DNA of 64,000 nucleotides from NCBI RefSeq assembly GCF_003013715.1, contig NC_072818.1, positions 620,001 to 684,000 of the forward strand. The letters are read 5' to 3'. Below the pieces are notes generated by a model, which made no database searches, was not told where the DNA came from, and saw nothing but the letters and a program-made list of their open reading frames with translations. The stretch is from Candidozyma auris. Lineage: Eukaryota; Ascomycota; Pichiomycetes; Serinales; Metschnikowiaceae. Made by a program: the position numbers and the translations under genes. Below are positions 44,201 to 54,780 of the stretch, piece by piece (within the stretch, counting starts at the first letter, position 1; every line of letters begins with the position of its first letter).

Positions 44201-46503
44201 GAAAATTTTTTTATAGTAAGAGGACTTGACTTTTTATTTTTTTTTCCAGTAGTATGTATGAGCTCTTGATTCTCTACCACTTAACAGCAATACAAGTATT
44301 AGTCAAATCAAAGTAGGCCCAGGACGCAGAATGTGTTTCTGGATTCTGTAAGGTCATTGGCCAATTTGGTGAGTATTTCGCCAAGTTTTCACATTTTACT
44401 AGTACAATTCTCAATAAAGTAAGATCGGATTCAGGTTTTGGACCGTACTTACAATTGGCTTTTGAAGAGCTTTCAAGGTAGAGTGTCGGGAACATTTGCT
44501 CTTTATTGTCTACAGAGTCAGAGCTGGAATTGATCTTTAAAATTCAGGAAGAGCCAAACTACACATCTTTGATTTCCCGATGATTCAAGATTAGAAATGC
44601 CAGGCACAATGTCAAAATTCTGCAAATGCAATTCTATGTTACGTCAGCTGACTGAAGTGGTTTTCAGAGCTTGAATGACCCGTAGCACTTTTTCAACGAT
44701 TTACCTCTTTACCTCTGGCGAGTCCGACTTTGGTTAAGACATATCCAAAGGCATGAGATTTAACAAACACTATTCGCTTTCAACACCATTCTAACCAGCC
44801 AATGGGATCACTCAAATTTTACAAAGCATGAACTTTATATCATACCACTATTTGAGGACTAAAACAGAAACTTTCTATTCGTACCTTTCGCCTGCACTGG
44901 GCGCAAAAGGACGTCAAAACGCACCACATGGAAAAAAAAAAAAAACGTTACTCGTGGATGTCCACCACTATATACAGTACAAACAATCACAGTTCGGTTC
45001 GAAGCGATGCACCAGGCACCACTTACAAAGAAAGTTAACTGTCAGGGGTGAATCGCAATCGATGAGAGTACGATGACAATGGCTGGGGAAGGGGCTTTTA
45101 CAGGCATTTTCGGCGGGATCACGTGACCTGAGACCACTGCTCTGAGATAGGGGTTGATCAGGCCTCTGAGCAGCACAATCACAGCTTTTTCGCAGCAACC
45201 GAAGCGATCAGGAAAAAAAAAAGATGGGGTGGAGCTCTTTCCAGTATTTGACCAATCAGAAAGCTTCAACTCGACCAGTAGTAAAGAGAGTCGTGCGTTG
45301 CCAAAATTTCTACAAATGTTTGGGCGATTCACGATGGAGTTGGTCCAAGAAATGCTAGGCGGTTGGCGGTTGGTGGTTACATCACAGCACCTCTAGTTGC
45401 GCCAGGAGGAAGGAAGTGCGACAATGTCGTGGTGCCCGTTGTCAGCAGAAGCGACCACCAGCGAAGAAGAATATTTCGAAACCTAGAAGGCAACCATTAA
45501 ATTTCTCACATTTTTCTGATCTCAATGGTGTAAATCTCATTGCTCTACGGCATCTGTGGCGAAATTTGAATGGGGGTAGTCGAGTCAAAGAACGACTGAC
45601 CAAGCGACGACATTTTTCGCAGCCAACGGCAGAGGCAGTGGTAGTTTTAAGTGGAAGAATTGGAAGGGCCCAAAGAACAGAGACATTTTGCCCAGTATAA
45701 TGGGAATAAAAGCATTACGTTGACTCAATTTCATCACACACAAAGACTCAAATAGCCATATTGCAATGCATGGCTAAACCTGTTCATCAGACGTACCTAC
45801 TGGCTTAGGCTTAGCGAGCGAGGAAGGCTTCAACCGTGTTGTAGTGACTATGCGAATGAAAACAGCAAAAAAACGCAATAACAAAACGAACTCGTTCAAT
45901 TGAGAGAGCCCTTAGTCAGCTCACAGTTTCTGTATTCCATTTTTTCTCGTTTTCCCCCAACTTCCATATCCTTACCTCTTCCTCTCGCCTAGCGCTTCTT
46001 TGTCGCACTCTCGCCTAGAAACCGTTGACCTAGCCCACTCCGCCTCCAGGCACTGAAACCGAACAAATAGAAGGAGCAAAAGAAAACAAAAAAAAAATAA
46101 ATAAAAAGTCCATTAAAATCATCAATTGACACTGGCCAATTCACATTATCTCTCCTTTTCCATCAATCTCTTCCCCTCGGCACGTAGTCACCCTCCCACC
46201 CTCAAGGCAAGCTTCTTCGCACCCTCCGACATTCTCCCGCCTCCACTGGACCTTTGTTCTGTCACTTTCTCACTTCTCCTATTCTCAGGCCAACACCCAC
46301 TAGCGTCACCACCGAGGCCGTCAAACACGCAAACACCCCTTCACCTTCAAAGTTTTAACAAAATTTCGAACCCTCCAGCAAATTAGGTCATAAAACACCA
46401 AAAGAAAAAAAAAGAAACACCCTCCCAAGACCAACATTCCACCTCTCACTCCATTTTCACTCCCAACCGCCTGCCTGCCTTCCTCACTCCTCCAGCTTCT
46501 CCC
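44201..46503. other. 2.3-kb stretch, upstream region of JSN1
   Basis: No convincing gene. It has a CACGTG box near 45119, a TTGCTGCGAAA near-match at 45187-45197 (-) and an exact TGGCTGCGAAA at 45615-45625 (-). From about 45950 the DNA is C/T-rich on the plus strand, typical of a long yeast promoter and leader, with TCTCGCCTAG twice. Confidence 0.5.
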
Positions 46504-49500
46504 ATGGTGAACCTATCGCCGCCGACAATCTCGCTTCTGGCGCCCGAGGGAAGCACTCCCAACCCGCAAAGTGCCACTGCCAACACAAGCTCCACCACCG
46601 CCTGGCCATCCCTGGCCCAGCTGATCCCCATCCCGCAAAGAGACCTGTTTCTGCTGCTGACCCTGCCACTTGCGCTGGCAGCGGCTCCTGGCGGCCTTTC
46701 AGTAGCCACCGAAGCTCCCATAGCGCTTTCGGCGTCTCCATCCCACGACTTTGGTCTCAGCCCGGGCGCAGGGCCTTCAAGCAATGGCCACGGCAACACC
46801 AACCCCAACGGCCACAGCAACGGCTCTGGTTCTGGCAACGGCAACGGCAACGGCACCAGCCGCCGGATGCGCCTGGGGTCGCTATTTTCGACGATGCTGA
46901 TCTGGAACGACGACGCTGTATCTCTTAACTCGCCGGGCCACAACCTGGGGCTGAGCTTTTTGGACTTTGGTGATCTGTCGCTTTCTTCGAGTCAGGGCCC
47001 GTTCATTAGTCCCACGCTAGGCGCCCAGCCGTCCTCGTTGGAGAACGGCCTCTTGTCGAATCCAACAGCAACTGCCACGAGAAACAGGTCCCACACTACT
47101 AGCGGCGCCCACGGCTACCTGCTCCAGCACCCACTAGCGGATAGCTCCTCCCAGCATTCCCAGCTGGCGCAAAATGCTCAACACCACCAGCATTCTCAAC
47201 AGGCCCAGTTCCTGGCCCCTCACTCTGAAAACTCCATGTTTTTGGATAATCTTATGCTTAATATCCCCGACTCCGCCATGGCCTCCTTGGGCACCAGAAA
47301 TAGGTCCCAGACATACCTGGGCGTTGCTCTGAACGTGCCAGAGCTCTCCATGGCGGCCAACCTGATAATGCTTCTTCAACAAGCGCAAAACCAGGGCCAA
47401 GGCCATACACTGGCCCAGTCTCGCGACAGAACGCAGACTCCTAATCAGCATCCTAATACTACTTTCAACTTGCCCCCGTTCCGTCCCCACCACGACACCA
47501 TCTCAGGAACCGCTTCCAACTTGTACCAGCCGCTTTTGGAAAATGACTTCAACTTTGCCCTGGTGGTGATCACCACCAATTTCGAAAACCCAAGCTTGGG
47601 TCCCACCTCCACCCTCCTTCTCGACAATGTGCCCCAATTCATGGATGCAGCGAAATTGTGGCAATTGATAGCAAGCTTCCCAGGCGCTATGGGCAACCCA
47701 TTGCACGGCAGAGGCGTAATCTACATCAGAATGAGCCCTACAAACACTACCAAGTTGGCCTTGGTGGAGTGTTCTTCGATCGAGGTGGCCATGAATTTGA
47801 AGGCCAATTTTAATCACTTGGAGCTTGTTCCTGGGCTTATCTTGTACGTTGCGTTTGCTAAACTCTCCGAGAGACCCCTTGCATCTGTGCCTTCATCTGG
47901 TCAGTCTCAACAATCGTTCAAACAAGGCAACGGCAGCTACAAAAATGACTCGAGCAACGTGTCTGTCAAGTCAAACTCTGGCAGTTTGAACAGGTCTCTG
48001 AGTAAAGCCAAGAAAGCCCGTCCGCAGGGGTCTACTGAGGTTGATCTTGAAGGTATCCAAGGGGACTTGGTCCACTTGGTGTCAACATTGTCTATGCTCA
48101 CTAGTGTGGATGTGAACAAGGTAAAACTGTTCTTGAGCGATACCTTGAAGTACCCAAAGGAAAACTACGAAAGCAACTTTGGTCGATTACCTGATCCAAT
48201 CCCTGTGCGCCAATTTGACTCTCCTAAGTTGAGAGAGTTGCGTAAGGTTTTTGAAGCAACAGAAAAGGCCACCTCTGCTGGTCAAAGTGACAAAGCCGAC
48301 AAGAACGATACGGAAACGGAAATCATGACACAGAAAGAATTGGAGAGCTTGTGCAACTCCATGATGGAGGAATTGCCTGAGTTGTGTTACGATCACATTG
48401 GTAATACCATTGTGCAGAAGTTGTTCACTCTAGTGGAGTCTCCTCAGATCAAATTGGCCATGGTCAAACAGCTTGCTCCATACATGACCCAGTTCAGTAT
48501 CCACAAAAACGGAACGTGGGCAATCCAAAAAATTATCAATTTGTGTCACGATGATAACGAACAGAAGGCTATTATTGCTGCAAGCTTGAAGCCTTATGCC
48601 GTGAAGTTGTTTAATGATCAGTTCGGTAACTATGTGTTACAATGTTGTCTCAAGTTCGGTCCACCGTACAACAACTTCATCTTTGAGGCCATTTTGCAGA
48701 ACTTCTTGGAAATCTCGTATGGCAGATTTGGAGCCCGTTGTATCCGTACGATTCTTGAAACTGCTTGTGACACGAAGTCTCCAAACAGGGGTTGTGTGAC
48801 CAACGAGCAAATGTTCCTAGTTGCGGGCATGATTGTAGAGTTTGCCAATGAATTGGTGGTCAACAACAACGGTTCACTTCTCATCACCTGGTTCTTAGAG
48901 ACCTTCACGGGTTGCAAGTCGTTGCAACATGACTATCGCTACGAGTTGATGTGTGACAAATTTTTGCCACAACTAGGTCATTTGTGCACTCATAAATTGG
49001 CCAACTTGACCATCTTCAACATTCTCAACAACCGTACGGACATGGCGGTAAGAAATCGAATCATGAATGAGATATTTGGCCCTTTCAACGAACATGACCT
49101 CGAAGGAATGAGCGCTCGTCCTCCTACAACACTCTTAGAGACCATTTTGGCCGAGAATCAAGAACAAACCACAGGTCCACTATTTATTTACAAAATCTTG
49201 TCGAACCCCATGCTTATGAACATTGGCAACGAGCTTACGAACGCGAGATACAAGCAGTATATTGTGGGTCAGGTTAAGCGAGTGCTCATGGAGATTCAAA
49301 TAACGAACCTCCAGCCGTACAAAAAATTGGTCGATGAAGTCGGGCTCTCCACCAATCGTTTGAGTCGCTCTGGCCTGTCTACTAGGAAAGGTAAGCGTGA
49401 TCGTCGTGGCAACAAGAGCCATCCTCCACATCATTCGCTGCAGCCATTACCTCCACACTTCGTTCAGCCAGGCCAGGGAATGCCCCCAATGGGTTACGGA

Positions 49501-49770
49501 ATGCCAAAGATGGCCATGGGAGACAACGGCCAGGCCAACATGATGCAACACGGATACTATTCTGAGATGGCCCCAGGGGCCATGTACAATGGAGGCCCAA
49601 ACGACTTCAGCCCAATCTACCAGCAGAGACCCCCAGCTCCACCACAGCAGCTTCAGCAAGATATCAACGTGATGCAGCAACTTGAGCAGCTTTCGTTGAG
49701 CTCAGCCGCCATGGGGTACACTTCGAACCCAGACACTCCCAACACGGGCCACGGCACGCGGTTCGTTTAA
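46504..49770 (+). CDS. JSN1: Puf-family RNA-binding protein, Jsn1/Puf2 type
   Basis: Pumilio-family protein that, in yeast, binds mRNAs of membrane proteins and affects mitochondrial distribution (Jsn1/Puf1) and localised mRNAs (Puf2). An RRM-like domain spans residues ~375-455 (LLLDNVPQFMDAAKLWQLIASFPG ... GLILYVAFAKL), and the Puf repeats lie at ~620-910 (YDHIGNTIVQKLF, HKNGTWAIQKIIN, NDQFGNYVLQCCL, GRFGARCIRTILE). Its RRM plus divergent Puf repeats is the Jsn1/Puf2 architecture. The N-terminal ~370 residues and the Gln/Met/Pro-rich C-terminus are disordered. Eight CTG codons between 46621 and 46676 read as Ser give a Ser-rich segment rather than the hydrophobic one implied by the standard code. 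The exact paralogue is not decided. Confidence 0.92.
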   Translation: MVNLSPPTISLLAPEGSTPNPQSATANTSSTTAWPSLAQLIPIPQRDLFLLLTLPLALAAAPGGLSVATEAPIALSASPSHDFGLSPGAGPSSNGHGNTNPNGHSNGSGSGNGNGNGTSRRMRLGSLFSTMLIWNDDAVSLNSPGHNLGLSFLDFGDLSLSSSQGPFISPTLGAQPSSLENGLLSNPTATATRNRSHTTSGAHGYLLQHPLADSSSQHSQLAQNAQHHQHSQQAQFLAPHSENSMFLDNLMLNIPDSAMASLGTRNRSQTYLGVALNVPELSMAANLIMLLQQAQNQGQGHTLAQSRDRTQTPNQHPNTTFNLPPFRPHHDTISGTASNLYQPLLENDFNFALVVITTNFENPSLGPTSTLLLDNVPQFMDAAKLWQLIASFPGAMGNPLHGRGVIYIRMSPTNTTKLALVECSSIEVAMNLKANFNHLELVPGLILYVAFAKLSERPLASVPSSGQSQQSFKQGNGSYKNDSSNVSVKSNSGSLNRSLSKAKKARPQGSTEVDLEGIQGDLVHLVSTLSMLTSVDVNKVKLFLSDTLKYPKENYESNFGRLPDPIPVRQFDSPKLRELRKVFEATEKATSAGQSDKADKNDTETEIMTQKELESLCNSMMEELPELCYDHIGNTIVQKLFTLVESPQIKLAMVKQLAPYMTQFSIHKNGTWAIQKIINLCHDDNEQKAIIAASLKPYAVKLFNDQFGNYVLQCCLKFGPPYNNFIFEAILQNFLEISYGRFGARCIRTILETACDTKSPNRGCVTNEQMFLVAGMIVEFANELVVNNNGSLLITWFLETFTGCKSLQHDYRYELMCDKFLPQLGHLCTHKLANLTIFNILNNRTDMAVRNRIMNEIFGPFNEHDLEGMSARPPTTLLETILAENQEQTTGPLFIYKILSNPMLMNIGNELTNARYKQYIVGQVKRVLMEIQITNLQPYKKLVDEVGLSTNRLSRSGLSTRKGKRDRRGNKSHPPHHSLQPLPPHFVQPGQGMPPMGYGMPKMAMGDNGQANMMQHGYYSEMAPGAMYNGGPNDFSPIYQQRPPAPPQQLQQDINVMQQLEQLSLSSAAMGYTSNPDTPNTGHGTRFV

Positions 49771-50656
49771 AACAAATATAACGATATCATTACGATCATA
49801 CATAGTCATAGAACATTTACGCAGGCAAGTGTAGACAGTTTTGTAGATAAAATTCTCTTTGCAACCACCTCCTCTTTAGATCACCAGAAGCGACGCCCGA
49901 CATCCTATGAATTCACTAAATCTGACTAGTACCTATATATCTCATAATCGTTCCAAAAATGGGATACACCGAAAAATCACCATCCATTAATTTTCACATT
50001 TAGGTACTGGTTTTACTTTTCCCCAATTCACACCATGGGTCCCTTCACAGCCCTGACCTTCACTCTTTTCAATTTCAACCTGACCACTTGATGACTGAGG
50101 CCTTTATTTGCTTGTTGTCCTCGGAAGATATGCTTTAAACATGCCCTTAGCCGTCTCATACGCTCTGCCATTTGAGTGCACTAGAATCAAGTGAATGTGG
50201 CAGAAAACAGGGCATAAAGGTCGCTTATATGGCTTTTCAACTGAATTTTCATTTATTCCTGAATTTCTCCTTCCCAAGTCACCCCAAATGGCATTCTTAA
50301 AAATGGCTGCAAATTGCCATACTCTGGGTGGATACCCACTTGCACCTGCATACACCCACAGGACAGGACATTCAGAGAAAAACCGCTCCTTATAATGCGA
50401 CTCTGGTGGTGTGTGTCTAACGTGATCGAGGTGCCACCATTGCCATACAACTGGAGGCAAGAATAAGTAAAGGCAAGAATAAACACCAAAGGCGATTCAG
50501 CATCGACGGTTCAGTAAAGAAAAGCAGGCGAAACACCCGTGCACCACACCACTCTCTCACCACAGAGTTGTCATCCACCCCATCCTCGATTTGTCATAAT
50601 CATCACATCATCAAATCCACCTACATCACTTTCAATCTCCATAATTTCCTCCTTCC
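49771..50656. other. intergenic, GRR1 promoter
   Basis: About 890 bp, with a TGGCTGCAAA word at 50304-50313 (+). No gene seen. Confidence 0.5.
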
Positions 50657-53089
50657 ATGGTCGCAAACACTAACCAGGACGGCCAGCGGCTGGCTAAACG
50701 CGGCAAGGTTGTCGGGTTTTTCCGGGGCCTGAGCAATCAGCACAGCAGTAGTCAGCCTGCGTCTCCCAAGAACAACGATCTCCACTACGTTCTCAACGAG
50801 GGGCGTCACTCGCTTGATAACGACCACAATGACTATAACGACCTCAGAGAGCTGTTGTTGCAGAAACGAGGGCTGGGGGCCAACAAAGTGAGGACCCAGA
50901 TCCAGGCGTACAACTACCACAATTCTCGCCTATTGCAGCTTCCCACAGAGGTGCTTCTTCAGATCTTCAAGCATTTGGACAAGTCTGACTTGTTCTCGTT
51001 GCTCACGGTGTGTCGAGAGTTCAGCGAATTGATTGTGGAGATTTTGTGGTACCGGCCCAATTTCCAGGTGGACTCAGCTTTCCATAAGATCACAGAAGTC
51101 ATGAAGAGGCCGCGGCTGCAAACGCATTGGGATTACCGCAACTACATCAAAAGGCTCAACTTGTCGTTCATGACAAAGCTCATGGACGATGAGCTGCTCT
51201 ATTTGTTCCGGGGTTGCCCAAAGCTCGAGCGGTTGACGTTGGTGAACTGCCATAAAGTGACCAGCAAGCCAATAACTGAGGTGCTTCAAAATTGCGAGCA
51301 CTTGCAGTCCATTGACATGACGGGCGTTCAAGATATCCAAGATGAAATCTTCTACGCTTTGGCAAAAAATTGTCCCAGGCTACAAGGGCTTTATGCTCCT
51401 GGTTGCGGCAACATTCTGGAAGACGCCATCATTCTGGTGCTCCGAGCATGCCCCATGCTAAAGCGTGTGAAATTCAACAACTCGGAAAACATCACTAACG
51501 ACACCATCTTGGCCATGTACGAAAACTGCAAGCTGCTAGTAGAGATTGACTTACATAATTGCCCAAAAGTCACCGATAAGCACTTGCGCAGCATCTTCTG
51601 TGAGCATTTGCAGCTACGAGAGTTTCGAATCTCAAATGCCCCGGGAATCACTGACGATTTGTTCCTGCTGGTTCCCGAGGACCAAACTCTCGAAAAGTTG
51701 CGTATCATTGACGTGACGGGCTGTAATGCTATTACGGATAAGTTAGTTGAGCGCATGGTCCGCTGTGCTCCTCGTCTTCGAAACGTTGTGCTTTCCAAAT
51801 GCATGCAAATCACAGACGCCTCGTTGCGCCATTTAACAAAATTGGGCAGGCTGCTTCATTACATCCACTTGGGCCACTGTGCTCTTCTCACGGATTTTGG
51901 CGTCCAGGCTCTTGTAAGATCCTGCCATCGCATACAATACATCGACTTGGCATGCTGCTCGCAGTTGACTGACTGGACGCTAATAGAGCTTCTGAGTCTT
52001 CCCAAGTTGCGGAGAATTGGGTTGGTCAAGTGCAATTTAATATCAGACGCAGGCATCATGGAGTTGGTTCGTCGGCGTGGCGAGCAGGACTGTTTGGAAA
52101 GAGTCCACCTTTCATATTGCACCAACTTGACCATCGGACCAATTTACTTTTTGTTGAAGAACTGTCCACGATTGACCCACTTATCGCTCACAGGTATATC
52201 TGCATTTCTACGTCGCGAGATCACCCAGTATTGCCGTGATCCACCTCCTGATTTCACCGAGAACCAGAAGTCATCATTCTGTGTCTTCTCGGGGCATGGT
52301 GTTGTACAACTACGTAACTACCTCGACACCTTGATGGATCAGCGTGCGTACATTCTCGAGCATTACGGGTTCCAGGACGACGTTGCACCAACATTCTTAC
52401 CTGATAGAAGACGCAGGCAATTTGGAGATAACGAAGAGGGCGGGACATTCCCAACAGGAACCCAACTTCCAGCTAACCAAATGGGCTTTGGTCAAGTGTT
52501 GCCGTTGCCAACCTTGAGGGGCCGTATTTTTACTCAACAAAACGCAAATGCAGATCCTCCTAGCAATCAAGGACAAGGAGATCAGACTCAATATCCAACT
52601 CCCGAGCAGTACAACCAGCTTCGCATGGCAGGACCATGGGATGCTCAGAGGAACGTTGGAGCAGGTCGATTTCCTGGAGCCGGTGACGGCAGGAACTTGA
52701 ATAATGAGGAGGACAATATGTCCACATGGGCTGCTCAGAGAGGACTTGGGGAGTTGAGACAGGCGAGAGAGACGACACCGTCGAGAAGTTGGAATCCGCC
52801 AAACATGGAAGGGCTGGAAGGCATATTTAGGCAGCTTCTTGCTGTTGACGGCCAGAACAGACAACGGTTCGGCGCCTTGTACCATCCACTCAACTCTCAG
52901 CTTGACAATGTCAATCTGCGGCTTCGAGAACAGGGCCAAGCCCAGGGCCAAGGCGGAGCACCAGTACAAGTGAGGCCCGGCAATGCTCCGCATATAGCCC
53001 AGGCACCCGTGTTTGGCAACGACGAGCCCATGGAAGGCGAGGAGGACTCAGAGATGGAGGCTGTTGATTTGTTCCCTCGGATGAGATGA
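50657..53089 (+). CDS. GRR1: F-box leucine-rich-repeat protein Grr1
   Basis: Substrate receptor of the SCF ubiquitin ligase; in yeast it controls glucose sensing (Mth1, Std1) and G1 cyclins. The F-box is at residues ~92-138 (LLQLPTEVLLQIFKHLDKSDLFSLLTVCREFSELI). About twelve cysteine-containing LRRs run from ~155 to 510 (for example NVVLSKCMQITDASLRHL, YIDLACCSQLTDWTLIEL, RVHLSYCTNLTIGPIYFLL). A conserved block FSGHGVVQLRNYL follows, then a Gln/Asn/Pro-rich tail ending in an acidic segment. CTG codons 293 and 399 (51533-51535, 51851-51853) lie where close homologues have Ser, which supports the CTG-Ser code. The product is shorter at both ends than S. cerevisiae Grr1 (1151 residues) and nearer Candida Grr1. 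Confidence 0.95.
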   Translation: MVANTNQDGQRLAKRGKVVGFFRGLSNQHSSSQPASPKNNDLHYVLNEGRHSLDNDHNDYNDLRELLLQKRGLGANKVRTQIQAYNYHNSRLLQLPTEVLLQIFKHLDKSDLFSLLTVCREFSELIVEILWYRPNFQVDSAFHKITEVMKRPRLQTHWDYRNYIKRLNLSFMTKLMDDELLYLFRGCPKLERLTLVNCHKVTSKPITEVLQNCEHLQSIDMTGVQDIQDEIFYALAKNCPRLQGLYAPGCGNILEDAIILVLRACPMLKRVKFNNSENITNDTILAMYENCKLLVEIDLHNCPKVTDKHLRSIFCEHLQLREFRISNAPGITDDLFLLVPEDQTLEKLRIIDVTGCNAITDKLVERMVRCAPRLRNVVLSKCMQITDASLRHLTKLGRLLHYIHLGHCALLTDFGVQALVRSCHRIQYIDLACCSQLTDWTLIELLSLPKLRRIGLVKCNLISDAGIMELVRRRGEQDCLERVHLSYCTNLTIGPIYFLLKNCPRLTHLSLTGISAFLRREITQYCRDPPPDFTENQKSSFCVFSGHGVVQLRNYLDTLMDQRAYILEHYGFQDDVAPTFLPDRRRRQFGDNEEGGTFPTGTQLPANQMGFGQVLPLPTLRGRIFTQQNANADPPSNQGQGDQTQYPTPEQYNQLRMAGPWDAQRNVGAGRFPGAGDGRNLNNEEDNMSTWAAQRGLGELRQARETTPSRSWNPPNMEGLEGIFRQLLAVDGQNRQRFGALYHPLNSQLDNVNLRLREQGQAQGQGGAPVQVRPGNAPHIAQAPVFGNDEPMEGEEDSEMEAVDLFPRMR

Positions 53090-53177
53090 CGAGGCATTTA
53101 AAAGATAAAATTAGGCTTAGCTCAACGGGTAAGAATAGAAGGTTGCAAACATCAAATGTAGAGTAAACCTATTGCCT

Positions 53178-53813
53178 TTAGATTGGCGAAAGGTGGTGAT
53201 GAAGTCGCTCTCTCAATTCGTGAAGTCGATCAGACTCGTTCTGGATCCCCCGCAACCGGAGGTGAAGACAGGCCACGAAGTCAGCCATTTTCCTTCCCAG
53301 ATGCTTCAGGATCTTGCTAACAAAAGCCCTTTTCAACAGCACCCTGTTCTGTTTGCTCAGTAAGTCGCAGGACTCCTTCGAGCACGTTGTAGACCTCAAA
53401 TCAGCCAATTCTTCTTCTTCTTCTTCTTCGCCATTCGCCTGCCGCCAAAAGTACTGGTAGTCCAGCAACAATTTCACCAAGCTGCGTTGTCTTGCAAACC
53501 ACAGTGGATACATTCTCTCTTCCTCCACGAGCCAGCACAAGTGTCTCAGTCTCGTAACCTCAAGCTTCTCAGGAAGCGTATGAGCAGAGCATCCCAACAG
53601 CAGTAGGCACATTTTTCTGCCACCAGAAACCACTCCACAAACAAAATCTGTTGTTTTCTGCTGAAGCTGGAGCACCTCGTGTGGACGAAGCGTGACCAAG
53701 GCGTTGAACTCTCCATTCTCGCCGAGATACTCGTCGCCGAAACTGCCGTTGGCGTTTACAAGTTTTCGTGGGGACAATGAGACGGGCATGGGATGGATTT
53801 TGTGGAAATTCAA
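53178..53813 (-). CDS. orphan protein
   Basis: I do not recognise this 211-residue protein. It converges on GRR1 with an 88-bp gap. The N-terminal half has strand-like stretches (EFNALVTLRPHEVLQLQQKTTDFVCGVVSGGRKMCLLLLGC). Next comes a helical segment rich in aromatic and basic residues (LRHLCWLVEEERMYPLWFARQRSLVKLLLDYQYFWRQ), then a run of seven Glu and a basic helical C-terminus. Met9 (ATG at 53789, MPVSLSPRKL) may be the true start. Codon use is ordinary. Two TGGCTGCRAAA words in inverted order sit 80-120 bp upstream, which supports a real promoter and gene. Confidence 0.65.
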   Translation of the reverse strand: MNFHKIHPMPVSLSPRKLVNANGSFGDEYLGENGEFNALVTLRPHEVLQLQQKTTDFVCGVVSGGRKMCLLLLGCSAHTLPEKLEVTRLRHLCWLVEEERMYPLWFARQRSLVKLLLDYQYFWRQANGEEEEEEELADLRSTTCSKESCDLLSKQNRVLLKRAFVSKILKHLGRKMADFVACLHLRLRGIQNESDRLHELRERLHHHLSPI

Positions 53814-53894
53814 TGAGGGGGAAGAATTGTTTGATTTTCGAAAGCTTGGGATGAGGAGGGCTATTTTCTTGTGGAGTTGAAAGAGACGGTGGAT

Positions 53895-53933
53895 TTTGCA
53901 GCCATTTTGGAGCCAAAAAAATGGCTGCGAAAA
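53895..53933. promoter_or_regulatory. inverted pair of TGGCTGCRAAA words
   Basis: TTTTGCAGCCA (53895-53905) and TGGCTGCGAAA (53923-53933) face each other around an 17-bp centre, forming a near-perfect inverted repeat with A/T flanks. They lie 82-120 bp upstream of the minus-strand orphan. Confidence 0.65.
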
Positions 53934-54612
53934 GAGAAAGGAAGTTGAGTACTTAGGGAGTTTGGGCTGGGGAACATGTGAGCACAGTCGAATGGCAAGA
54001 GAATTCAGAGATGGTATCCGATTACTCTCTCTTCAATGAATACAAAAAACAAAAAAAGAAAAAAAAAATCTTTCAGCAACTTCAATTTCATGCTGGAAGC
54101 ATTGCTTGGATTTTGACTGTGTCTTAACTTCAGTGGTCACTCTCCATGTGACTATGAGAGTTAGTTGTATAAGATAAATTGCTCATACTACAACTGCTGG
54201 ATTCAATTGTGTCATCATTCCATGGGATTTAAGATCGTGGCTTCATCGTTTCTGGGGAGGAAGACAGACTATGATAAGTTCTCGCCACTTTAATTGGCCT
54301 TACTTGCCATATGTCTCACCCACCGTCAGCAAACAACTCAAGAAGACTGTCATCTTTCTTTGTACTCTATCGTAACGTTTATTGATTTACAAAGTACATC
54401 AGAAAGGTTTGGTAGCTTGTAGTAGTTGCAAATGTGTATCCTCAGTGGAAGTGGTGGCTGCGAAAAGAGTCTCATCAAAAGGAGTATTCACCATCTCTGT
54501 GAGCCATTTATAGGGTTTTGATGAGTTTTTGGTCTTTGAATTAGTGCATAATTCGACATTCACAGCTTTTTATCAAGTCATGAGCCAAATTGAATTCACC
54601 TCTGACACCTGC

Positions 54613-54647
54613 AGGGTTCAAGCCCTCATCTCTCTTCTTGCCACGTG
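54613..54647 (+). promoter_or_regulatory. RPL43 upstream boxes: AGGGTT/GCCCT repeat and CACGTG
   Basis: AGGGTTCAAGCCCT at 54613-54626 resembles paired Tbf1-type RCCCT half-sites, and CACGTG at 54642-54647 is a Cbf1-type site. In Candida species Tbf1 and Cbf1 are the known regulators of ribosomal protein genes, so the pair suits this promoter. Binding is inferred. Confidence 0.5.
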
Positions 54648-54780
54648 ACTACAAGATCCTGCTCACTGTGCACTTTTCGCCCTGGCACTACTGCGATTTT
54701 TTCCACCCCAGCGCACCCAGTAGGAAAAAAAAAAGTCCCAGTAGAAGCCTGGTTTTTTTACCTATCACCTACAACACACA

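Larger units (their letters stand above)
53814..54780. other. divergent promoter of the orphan and RPL43
   Basis: About 970 bp. Near the orphan are the inverted pair of promoter words (53895-53933). Near RPL43 are a further word at 54455-54465, an AGGGTT...GCCCT inverted repeat at 54613-54626 and a CACGTG at 54642-54647. A 10-A tract lies near 54724. Confidence 0.6.

Noticed and set aside
54611..54626. GGTTCAAGCCC, another B-box match
   Set aside because: No A box or cloverleaf upstream; better explained as paired Tbf1-like half-sites of the RPL43 promoter.
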